Shown here: one piece after another, positions 1 through 5,908 of the stretch
Numbering within the stretch: position 1 is the first letter of the stretch
Layout: each line of letters opens with the position of its first letter
Assembly (NCBI GenBank): GCA_003537755.1
Contig: DPQS01000047.1
Location: 2,871-8,886 of the forward strand
Reading direction: 5' to 3'
Length of the DNA: 6,016 nucleotides
Origin: Clostridiales bacterium
Lineage (GTDB): Bacteria > Bacillota > Clostridia > Christensenellales > CAG-314
Position numbers and translations under genes: made by a program
The notes under the pieces: model-generated
Seen by the model: the letters and a program-made list of their open reading frames with translations, nothing else
Told to the model about the DNA's origin: nothing
The model's database searches: none

Positions 1-94
1 TGGCAATTCCTCGGCAGGACCCCACACCCAAACTTCCGCACTTCGGCGCCCTTTTTACAATCGTTACACGCCGCCTTTTCAATCGGCAGCGCGG

Positions 95-2569
95 CTAACT
101 TTTGAAGCGCACAATCTTTTCCACAACTATGCCGCCCTTCTTTCCTTTGGGCAACTTGCCCTTGTGGTTTTTGCTTTCAACGCTTATTTCCGACGTATCA
201 ACAACAAGCGTATTTGCGCGGTCGATGACAGCCAACTTGTAATGTTCGCCGTTTACGTAATCGGCATACACCACGCATGTGCCGTTGTTTCCGAATTCGA
301 TACCTTTTGCGCCCTTACAGTTGCGCGCGTGTTTGGCAATGTCTTTGACGGCAAGGCGTTTCATAAAGCCCTTGTCGGTAATCATTACCACTTCGCCCTT
401 TTCCTTGTCAACCTGACCTACCCAAACCACAACTTCGTCCTTGCCGAGGTTTATGCAGTGTACGCCGCCTGCCACGCGCCCCTGCAAAGGCACTTCGCTT
501 ACGTCAAATCGCACGCAGCCGCCCTTGTTGGTAATGTAGAAAATTTCCGTGTCGGGACGTACAAGTTCCGCCTTGAACACTTCGTCGCCGTCCTTGCCCT
601 TGTAGCCCTGGTAACTTGCCTTTTGCAATTGGTACTCGCTCCACGCGGTGCGCTTGACCATGCCTTGTCGCGTGTACAGCAGCACTTCGCCCTGCGCTTC
701 TTCGTCGTCGCGCGGCATGACAATCACGCTTACGGGCACTTCGCCTTTCTGTGCGTCGTTGAATGTCTGCGACAGCGTTACGCCGTTGTCACGGTACCGC
801 ACTTCGGTAAGTTTGCCCACTTCTGTCTTGTAGCAATTGCCGAGATTGCTGAAAAACAGCACTTTGTCGTCGGTCTGCACTTCCATTGCGGTAGTAAGCA
901 TTTCCGCCGAGGTCGCCCCGATAGCGTCCTTGTTGGACAGGTTGAAGTTTTTGAGCGGTATGCGTTTGATTGTGTAGTCTGCGGCAATACCCAGCACCAC
1001 ATTCTCAACGGGTTTTTCGTCAAGTTCACTGGGGATGACAACGTCCGTCATGTCCTTGCAAATTTCCGACTTACGCGCAACCTTGTAGTTGCGTTTAAGA
1101 GTGGCAAGTTCCGTCTTGATGAGGTTCATTTGCTCCGCACGACTGTTGATAATTATCTGCAAACGGGCAATGTTGCGTTCGATTTCCGCAAGTTCCGTCA
1201 CCAGTTTGTTTACTTCCAGTTTAGTAATACGGGCAAGGCGCAAATCAAGTATCGCCTGAGCCTGCTTTTCCGACAGGTCGAAGCGTTGGCGCAGTTTTGT
1301 GCGTGCGTCCGTCGTGCTTGCCGCACTTTTGATGATACGGATCACTTCGTCGATATTCTGTACGGCAATCACTAAGCCTTGCAAAATGTGCTGACGAGCC
1401 TTTGCCTCTTCCAATTCAAACTTGCTGCGGCGCAGAATGACTTCGCGCTGATACACCACGTAGTAGGCAATGATGTCCAGCAGTCCCATAAGTTGCGGCT
1501 TACCGTCGGCAATGGCAACCATGTTGATACCGTAGGACATTTCCAGTTGGCTGTACTTGTACAACAGGGCAATCGTGCGGTCGACATCGGCATCCTTGCG
1601 CAGTTTAATTACGGCGCGCATACCTTCCTTGTCGCTTTCGTCTACAATTTCCGCAATGCCCTGGAACATATCTTTCTTCTCGTCCTTAAGCGCGGCGATC
1701 TTCATAAGCAGATCTGCCTTGTTAAGCCCGTAAGGAATTTCCGTAATTACGATATTTTTTCTGTCGCCGTTTGCCGCTTCGATGTGCATTTTGGCACGAA
1801 TTACGATCTTGCCTTTGCCTGTTTCGTAGGCTTGCTTCAAGCCGTCGCCGGGGATGACGAAACCGCCCGTCGGGAAGTCAGGTCCCTTGATGATCTTCAT
1901 CATCTGGTTGAGACTGATGTTTTTGTTGTCGATGTAGGCAATTACGCCCTCTATTACTTCGCAGAAGTTGTGAGGCGGAATGTTTGTCGCAAGACCTACA
2001 GCAATACCCGTTGCGCCGTTGACAAGCAGGTTGGGGAATCGCCCGGGCAGCATGTCCGGTTCCTTGGTGGTATCGTCGAAGTTGCGCGACCAGCGCACGG
2101 TGTCCTTTTCGATGTCGCGAAGCAGTTCCAATGCGTAGGGTGACAGTTTTGCCTCGGTGTAACGCATTGCCGCCGCGCTGTCGCCGTCAATGTTGCCGAA
2201 GTTGCCCTGTCCAAGGACAAGGGGCACGTTCATTGCAAAGGGCTGCGCCATACGCACCATTGCGTCGTAAATACTGCTGTCGCCGTGGGGGTGGTACCTA
2301 CCCATACAGTCACCGACGATACGCGCCGATTTACGCGTGGGTTTGTCCGGGGTGTTGCCTTGCTCGTACATGCTGTACAGTATGCGGCGTTGCACCGGCT
2401 TCAAGCCGTCCTCTACGCGCGGAAGCGCACGGTCGAGAATAACGTGTTCGGCGTAAGGCATCATGGATTCGCTCATGACGATTTCCATCGGTTTGGTAAG
2501 AAGGTTACTGCCGTCCTCCATTTTTTCGATGTCGCTGTGTTCGAGGTCGAATATATCAACTTGTTTCAT
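95..2569 (-). CDS. parC: DNA topoisomerase IV subunit A (ParC), type IIA breakage-reunion subunit
   Basis: This 824-residue cytoplasmic subunit cuts and rejoins both strands of a DNA duplex and pairs with ParE to decatenate chromosomes and relax supercoils. The winged-helix core (about 38-180) carries the catalytic pair Arg136-Tyr137 in AAMRYTEAKL and the helix YHPHGDSSIYDAM (92-104). A tower domain (about 200-380) follows. Next is a coiled coil (about 380-500) with the conserved QAILDLRLARITKLE (438-452). The C-terminal beta-pinwheel shows six repeats beginning near 522, 567, 627, 674, 725 and 777. The GyrA box (QRRGGKG type) expected near 543-552 is absent; NLSNKDAIGA stands there. This favours ParC over GyrA, although six repeats are also typical of GyrA (E. 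coli ParC has five). The tail (800-811) is lysine-rich. The ATG start is supported by an AGGAGG 9 nt upstream. The gene lies 13 bases after parE in one operon and ends in TAG. The type IIA subunit A call is very secure; the ParC label is less so. Confidence 0.93.
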   Translation of the reverse strand: MKQVDIFDLEHSDIEKMEDGSNLLTKPMEIVMSESMMPYAEHVILDRALPRVEDGLKPVQRRILYSMYEQGNTPDKPTRKSARIVGDCMGRYHPHGDSSIYDAMVRMAQPFAMNVPLVLGQGNFGNIDGDSAAAMRYTEAKLSPYALELLRDIEKDTVRWSRNFDDTTKEPDMLPGRFPNLLVNGATGIAVGLATNIPPHNFCEVIEGVIAYIDNKNISLNQMMKIIKGPDFPTGGFVIPGDGLKQAYETGKGKIVIRAKMHIEAANGDRKNIVITEIPYGLNKADLLMKIAALKDEKKDMFQGIAEIVDESDKEGMRAVIKLRKDADVDRTIALLYKYSQLEMSYGINMVAIADGKPQLMGLLDIIAYYVVYQREVILRRSKFELEEAKARQHILQGLVIAVQNIDEVIRIIKSAASTTDARTKLRQRFDLSEKQAQAILDLRLARITKLEVNKLVTELAEIERNIARLQIIINSRAEQMNLIKTELATLKRNYKVARKSEICKDMTDVVIPSELDEKPVENVVLGIAADYTIKRIPLKNFNLSNKDAIGATSAEMLTTAMEVQTDDKVLFFSNLGNCYKTEVGKLTEVRYRDNGVTLSQTFNDAQKGEVPVSVIVMPRDDEEAQGEVLLYTRQGMVKRTAWSEYQLQKASYQGYKGKDGDEVFKAELVRPDTEIFYITNKGGCVRFDVSEVPLQGRVAGGVHCINLGKDEVVVWVGQVDKEKGEVVMITDKGFMKRLAVKDIAKHARNCKGAKGIEFGNNGTCVVYADYVNGEHYKLAVIDRANTLVVDTSEISVESKNHKGKLPKGKKGGIVVEKIVRFKS

Positions 2570-2578
2570 TTAGCCCTG

Positions 2579-2584
2579 CCTCCT
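2579..2584 (-). promoter_or_regulatory. Ribosome binding site of parC, overlapping the parE stop codon
   Basis: The minus strand reads AGGAGG here, 9 nt before the parC ATG at 2569. The TAG stop of parE (2585-2583) lies within this element. A ribosome terminating on parE therefore sits on the parC initiation region, an arrangement that commonly couples translation of subunits needed in equal amounts. The overlap is seen directly; the coupling is inferred. Confidence 0.85.
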
Positions 2585-4556
2585 ACACCAATTCTTCAAA
2601 GACGGCGTCCTTGTCTTTGTTGAAGTCGGCGTTTTCCGTTATGTATTGCTTGCGAGCCTCGATCTGGTCACCCATAAGGGTTGTCACCATACGTTCGGCT
2701 TCGCTGATGTTTTCTATCGTGACGCGCATAAGGGTACGCGTTTCGGGGTTCATAGTAGTTTCCCACAACTGTTCGGCGTTCATTTCGCCAAGCCCCTTGT
2801 AACGTTGCAGGTCGTAGCCCTTGCCGAATTCCTGCGCGATTTCCTGCAATTCGTAGTCGTCGTAGGCGTAGCGCACCTTGTCTTTTTTGCTCAGTTTGTA
2901 CAGCGGCGGCATACCGATGTACACGTGACCCTCGGTAATAAGTTCGCGCATGTAGCGGAAGAAGAAAGTCAGCAAAATTGCCCTGATGTGCGCGCCGTCC
3001 TGGTCGGCATCGGACAAAATGATGATTTTGTCGTATTTAAGGTCGTTTATGTTGAAGTCCTCCTCGCCGATACCCGTATCCAGTGCGGAAATAAGCGAGC
3101 GGATTTCTTCGTTGGCAAGCACCTGGTCAATACGTTTACGTTCGGCGTTCAGCGGTTTACCGCGAAGGGGCAGTATTGCCTGGAAACGACGGTTACGCGC
3201 CTGCTTTGCGCTGCCGCCCGCGCTGTCGCCCTCTACTATAAACAATTCGTTTTTCTTGGCGTCGCGCCCGGTGCAACTTGCCAGTTTGCCTACAAGCGTG
3301 CTGTTGAAAATACTGTTTTTCTGACGCGTAACTTCCTTTGCCTTGCGTGCCGCTTCGCGCACCTTTGCCGAAGCAATAGACTTTTTGATTATGGTTTCGG
3401 CAGTTTCGCTGTCGCTGCGCAGAATTTCCGCAAAACCATCGGTTGCCAACGCTTCGCACGCCACACGCGCTTCAACGTTGCCGAGTTTGGTTTTTGTCTG
3501 TCCTTCAAACTGCACGTTTGCCATCTTGACGGACATGACGAGAGTAATACCCTCGCGGAAGTCCTCACCGATAAGGTTGTCGTCCTTGGGTTTAAGGAAT
3601 CCGTTTGCGCGGGCATAATCGTTGAACACTTTGGTCATGGCGGTTTTTACGCCGGTTTCGTGCATGCCGCCTTCGCCCGTAGGGATGTTGTTGACGTAAC
3701 TGATGAAGTTTTCCGTGTAGTTGCTTGTGTACTGGAAGGCAAACTCCAATTCAAGTGTTTCGTTTTTACCCGACCAGTACATGGGCTTGAGGTGCAACGG
3801 CGATTTGTTTTCGTTGAGATACAGCACAAAATCTTTCAAGCCGCCCTCGTAGCAAAACTCCTTGTGCATGTCGTTGCCGTCATCGTCATTGCTTCGTTCG
3901 TCTGTAAGAATAAACCTGATGCCTTTGTTGAGGAATGCAAGTTCCTTGACGCGCTTTTCGATTACGGCGTAGTCCATCTGTATGTTTTTGAACACACGTG
4001 CGTCGGGCAGAAAAGTAACCGTCGTGCCGTGGTCGTTTTCGTCGCAGTCGCCGATGACAACCAGATCCGTTTCCGGCACACCGCTTTGAATCTTGCCCGT
4101 TGCGGGGTCCTCCGGGCTGTGAAAACGCTGACGATACACGTGCCCGTTTTTGCGGACGGTGACGACAAGCCACTCCGACAGTGCGTTTACCACGCTTGCG
4201 CCCACGCCGTGCAGACCGCCGCTGAACGCATAGTTTTCGTGATTGAACTTGCCGCCTGCGTGCAGTTGCGTGTAAACCACTTCCACGCCGGAAACGCCCA
4301 GTTGCGGATGCTTGTCCACGGGTACGCCGCGGCCGTTGTCGCTGACGGTAACGCTGTTGTCGGAATGAATGGCGATGTCCACCTTGTCGGCGTAGCCGTT
4401 GCTGGCTTCGTCAACGGCATTGTCAACTATTTCCCACAACAGGTGATGAAGTCCCTTGCTGCCCGTTGTACCGATGTACATACCGGGGCGCATACGGACG
4501 GCGTCCAAGCCTTCCAGCACCTGTATGTCTTTTGCATTGTACGTATGTTCACTCAA
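2583..4556 (-). CDS. parE: DNA topoisomerase IV subunit B (ParE), ATPase and TOPRIM subunit
   Basis: This 657-residue subunit binds and hydrolyses ATP to drive strand passage by the ParC/ParE tetramer. The GHKL ATPase domain has Glu42 and Asn46 in LWEIVDNAVDEA, the Asp73-Gly77 loop DNGRG, and the glycine-rich lid GGLHGVGASVVNALS (113-127). The transducer domain has the ATP-contacting QTKTKLG (353-359). The TOPRIM domain has the acidic Glu442 in FIVEGDSAGGSAKQ and the metal-binding SDADQDGAH (515-523, Asp516, Asp518, Asp520). The conserved RYKGLGEMN (585-593) and a normal C-terminus follow. It is full length, without the TOPRIM insert seen in proteobacterial GyrB. I chose the TTG at 4556 because GGAGG lies 8 nt upstream and because family members normally begin about ten residues before IQVLEGLDAVRMRPGMYIG. 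The frame stays open to another TTG at 4640, but that would add 28 residues without a ribosome binding site. ParE rather than GyrB rests on clostridial-type sequence and on its partner lacking a GyrA box. Confidence 0.93.
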   Translation of the reverse strand: MSEHTYNAKDIQVLEGLDAVRMRPGMYIGTTGSKGLHHLLWEIVDNAVDEASNGYADKVDIAIHSDNSVTVSDNGRGVPVDKHPQLGVSGVEVVYTQLHAGGKFNHENYAFSGGLHGVGASVVNALSEWLVVTVRKNGHVYRQRFHSPEDPATGKIQSGVPETDLVVIGDCDENDHGTTVTFLPDARVFKNIQMDYAVIEKRVKELAFLNKGIRFILTDERSNDDDGNDMHKEFCYEGGLKDFVLYLNENKSPLHLKPMYWSGKNETLELEFAFQYTSNYTENFISYVNNIPTGEGGMHETGVKTAMTKVFNDYARANGFLKPKDDNLIGEDFREGITLVMSVKMANVQFEGQTKTKLGNVEARVACEALATDGFAEILRSDSETAETIIKKSIASAKVREAARKAKEVTRQKNSIFNSTLVGKLASCTGRDAKKNELFIVEGDSAGGSAKQARNRRFQAILPLRGKPLNAERKRIDQVLANEEIRSLISALDTGIGEEDFNINDLKYDKIIILSDADQDGAHIRAILLTFFFRYMRELITEGHVYIGMPPLYKLSKKDKVRYAYDDYELQEIAQEFGKGYDLQRYKGLGEMNAEQLWETTMNPETRTLMRVTIENISEAERMVTTLMGDQIEARKQYITENADFNKDKDAVFEELV

Positions 4557-4564
4557 TGTTTTAT

Positions 4565-4569
4565 CCTCC
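4565..4569 (-). promoter_or_regulatory. Ribosome binding site fixing a TTG start for parE
   Basis: GGAGG on the minus strand ends 8 nt before the TTG at 4556-4554. No in-frame ATG or GTG is near, and no comparable site precedes the next upstream in-frame start at 4640. This element therefore decides the start codon. TTG initiation usually lowers translation relative to ATG. Confidence 0.82.
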
Positions 4570-4679
4570 GAGTTGTTTTTCAAATTCTTTTGCAATATGC
4601 GCCGCCGAACGACAAAACACACTTCGTCACGGCAAAACAAGCCACAAAAAAAAACGTGACTGACGACACAAGGGCAACA

Positions 4680-4707
4680 GCCGAGGCATTACCTTTGTAA
4701 CGTCGGC
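4680..4707 (-). other. RNA hairpin in the parE leader (11 bp, AAAG loop)
   Basis: On the minus strand GCCGA (4707-4703) pairs with TCGGC (4684-4680), and directly inside it CGTTAC (4702-4697) pairs with GTAATG (4692-4687) through one G-U pair. The loop is AAAG and there is a 2-nt CC bulge on the 3' side. This is the most compact structure in the gap. It is not a classical terminator, because the U9 run begins about 25 nt later. Confidence 0.55.
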
Positions 4708-4726
4708 ACACAGGCGAAACTTTACC

Positions 4727-4755
4727 TGTCGGGCGGCAGAAACTTTTGCCCGACA
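4727..4755 (-). other. GC-rich RNA hairpin in the parE leader (8 bp, 13-nt loop)
   Basis: TGTCGGGC (4755-4748) is perfectly complementary to GCCCGACA (4734-4727) across a 13-nt loop, and further weak G-U pairs are possible outside. The 3' arm shares three bases with a competing small stem, ACAGGT (4729-4724) with GCCTGT (4715-4710), so two alternative folds can be drawn. No U-run follows directly. Confidence 0.5.
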
Positions 4756-4757
4756 AA
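4746..4757 (-). repeat. 12-bp repeat TTTGTCGGGCAA, copy inside the leader
   Basis: The minus strand reads TTTGTCGGGCAA. An identical 12-mer lies at 4893-4882, upstream of the promoter, and a close variant (TTTGACGGGCAG) lies at 4780-4769. This copy also supplies the 5' arm of the 4755-4727 hairpin, so it could act as RNA structure or as DNA binding site. Confidence 0.5.
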
Positions 4758-4814
4758 CAGCATAAACACTGCCCGTCAAACAAGTAAATGCTCGCCCGCC
4801 GTTAACCTTATATC

Positions 4815-4843
4815 ATTATATCACGTTTAATATTACAAATCAA
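4815..4843 (-). promoter_or_regulatory. Sigma-A type promoter for parE-parC
   Basis: The minus strand shows -35 TTGATT (4843-4838), a 17-bp spacer, and a perfect -10 TATAAT (4820-4815) preceded by TGA, an extended -10. It lies in a strongly AT-rich stretch and is the best promoter in the window. A tandem copy, TGATATAA, follows immediately (4815-4808), giving a second possible -10 (TATAAG) 8 bp downstream. The predicted start point is near 4808. The match is seen in the sequence; activity is inferred. Confidence 0.72.
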
Positions 4844-4881
4844 GTATTTATTTTATATTTATACGTCAAATTCCAACCTCA

Positions 4882-4893
4882 TTGCCCGACAAA
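4882..4893 (-). repeat. 12-bp repeat TTTGTCGGGCAA, copy upstream of the promoter
   Basis: This is an exact copy of the 12-mer at 4757-4746, located about 40 bp upstream of the -35 element. It is a GC-containing island in otherwise AT-rich DNA. Its placement would suit a regulator binding site, but no regulator is identified. Confidence 0.5.
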
Positions 4894-4931
4894 TCGAACG
4901 CAGTCAAAATATATGTATAAATATACCGACG

Positions 4932-4968
4932 AATGTATAATTATTACAATTTTGCAAAATTATACATT
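4932..4968. repeat. AT-rich inverted repeat (11-bp perfect arms) with an internal palindrome
   Basis: AATGTATAATT (4932-4942) is the exact reverse complement of AATTATACATT (4958-4968), with a 15-nt spacer. Overlapping the spacer and right arm is a perfect 14-bp palindrome, AATTTTGCAAAATT (4948-4961). The core ATGTATAA also occurs as a direct copy at 4913-4920, 20 bp from the copy in the left arm. It starts 19 bases after the hydrolase stop codon. It could be a weak 3' stem for the hydrolase mRNA or an operator or bending site. It has only one G-C pair per arm pair and no clear U-tract, so I do not call it a terminator. Confidence 0.55.
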
Positions 4969-4987
4969 TATGCATGCGGCGCGGCGA

Positions 4988-5893
4988 TTACATATGTTTG
5001 TCAAGCCAGTCGGCAATGTCGGCGTAGACGTCGTTTTTGTTAATTTCGTTAAGTATCTCGTGGCGTGCGCCGTCGTACAGACATGTCGTAACGTCGGTAA
5101 CGCCTACCGTATTTTCGTAAAACTTAGCCAACTTTTTTACCCCTTTGCCGTAGTTGCCGACAGGGTCCTCGCTTCCCGCGACAAGCAAAATGGGCTTGGT
5201 TACATCTATTGCCTGATAGTACTGCTTTTTGTACAGTTTGCTTATTCCTTCCATAAATGTGCGGTAGAAATTTGCCGAGCACACGTAGGTACAAAACGGG
5301 TCGTGATTGTACTTTTCCACTTCGGCTTTGTCACGATTGAGCCATGCGTTTGTACCCTCGCCCTTGAAGTGTTTGTCGTAGGGCTTAAAGCTGAGGTCGG
5401 CAATAAACCTAGCTTCGTGGCGCGGTCCCTTGTTGCGGCACATACTGCGGGCTACGGTCTTGCACACGCTGTAAGCCACACCCTTGATGTAGTTGCTGCC
5501 TACAAGCACAAAACCTTTGACGTCGGGGTGCTGCTCGACAACCGCTTGCGTGACAAAACTGCCGTAACTGTGTCCCATCATAAATACCGGCAGGTTGTAT
5601 TTTTCGCGGCAGTAATTTATCAGGGTAAGCTGGTCGTTGACATTGTTGGTAAACATGTCGCCGTCCTCGTAACCGAGACTGCCTTCTTCCGCCGTCAATC
5701 CGTGTCCGCGGTGGTCGTTCATCACCACGATGTAACCGCGGCTGTTGAGAAACTTTGCAAAGTCGTCGTATCGTGCCGAGTGTTCCACCATTCCGTGGGC
5801 GATTTTTACAACCGCCTTAGGCTCGGCAACCTCGTCCCAGGTGTACAGCGCGATACGCTTTCCGTCATGCGACGTAAAATCAGTTTGTTTCAT
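4988..5893 (-). CDS. Alpha/beta hydrolase, lysophospholipase / monoacylglycerol lipase type
   Basis: This 301-residue protein is a serine hydrolase of the Hydrolase_4 (serine aminopeptidase S33-like, PldB/monoglyceride lipase) group. Members typically hydrolyse carboxyl esters of monoacylglycerols or lysophospholipids; the substrate here is unknown. Visible features are the oxyanion-hole region HGMVEHSARY (33-42), the family motif NDHRGHG (59-65), the nucleophile elbow GHSYGS with Ser109, the acid Asp243 in AGSEDPVG, and His278 in GARHE. Residues of about 135-225 form the variable lid. There is no signal peptide or membrane segment, so it should be cytoplasmic. The length is normal for the family. 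The ATG start has AAGGAG 9 nt upstream. It lies 431 bases upstream of parE on the same strand, and parE has its own promoter, so it is probably a separate transcription unit. Esterase or peptidase activity remains possible. Confidence 0.88.
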   Translation of the reverse strand: MKQTDFTSHDGKRIALYTWDEVAEPKAVVKIAHGMVEHSARYDDFAKFLNSRGYIVVMNDHRGHGLTAEEGSLGYEDGDMFTNNVNDQLTLINYCREKYNLPVFMMGHSYGSFVTQAVVEQHPDVKGFVLVGSNYIKGVAYSVCKTVARSMCRNKGPRHEARFIADLSFKPYDKHFKGEGTNAWLNRDKAEVEKYNHDPFCTYVCSANFYRTFMEGISKLYKKQYYQAIDVTKPILLVAGSEDPVGNYGKGVKKLAKFYENTVGVTDVTTCLYDGARHEILNEINKNDVYADIADWLDKHM

Positions 5894-5902
5894 ACAGGTA
5901 TT

Positions 5903-5908
5903 CTCCTT
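5903..5908 (-). promoter_or_regulatory. Ribosome binding site of the hydrolase gene
   Basis: AAGGAG on the minus strand ends 9 nt before the ATG at 5893 and supports that start. I see no convincing -35/-10 pair in the remaining bases up to 6016, so the promoter is either weak or lies outside the window. Confidence 0.8.

Larger units (their letters stand above)
4557..4808 (-). other. Predicted 5' leader of the parE-parC mRNA, about 250 nt, structured
   Basis: If transcription starts about 7 nt after the -10 at 4820-4815, the parE mRNA carries a leader of roughly 250 nt. That is long for a housekeeping gene. In order of transcription it holds a TTTGACGGGCAG motif (4780-4769), a GC-rich hairpin (4755-4727), a second long hairpin (4707-4680), a GTCACG followed by nine U (4654-4646), a matching CGTGAC (4631-4626), and the parE ribosome binding site. 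I recognise no known riboswitch or ribosomal-protein leader. A 67-codon open frame crosses it but lacks a ribosome binding site. The leader role is inferred from the promoter position. Confidence 0.5.

Noticed and set aside
1..94. Terminator or further gene downstream of parC
   Set aside because: A 5-bp GCCGC/GCGGC stem (91-95 with 70-74) can be drawn on the minus strand, but no U-run follows. I see no start codon with a ribosome binding site in these 94 bases, so the operon end may lie outside the window.
164..1375. Long plus-strand open frame (403 codons) antisense to parC, with a companion at 1379-2143
   Set aside because: It is exactly in register with parC codons and is explained by rare TTA/CTA/TCA usage. 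The sense strand encodes a fully conserved topoisomerase subunit.
2561..2569. parC and the hydrolase both start with ATGAAACAA (Met-Lys-Gln)
   Set aside because: The identity ends after three codons. Met-Lys-Gln is a common N-terminus and the proteins are unrelated.
4557..4640. Extended parE start at 4640 (28 additional residues)
   Set aside because: It also begins with TTG but has no ribosome binding site, and the extra residues do not resemble the family's N-terminus. The TTG at 4556 has GGAGG at good spacing.
4628..4689. Possible 20-codon leader peptide starting at ATG 4689-4687
   Set aside because: The only purine-rich stretch before it (AAAGG) lies too close to the ATG, and the start is buried in the 4707-4680 hairpin.
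2646..4700. 684-codon plus-strand open frame antisense to parE
   Set aside because: Same in-register artefact of codon bias. There is no ribosome binding site at its start and no recognisable domain.
4580..4783. 67-codon minus-strand open frame in the parE leader, cysteine-rich with a hydrophobic stretch
   Set aside because: Its first codon is a TTG without a Shine-Dalgarno sequence. The poly-Phe part comes from the U9 tract and it overlaps the predicted hairpins. It is probably a chance frame, though a leader peptide cannot be fully excluded.
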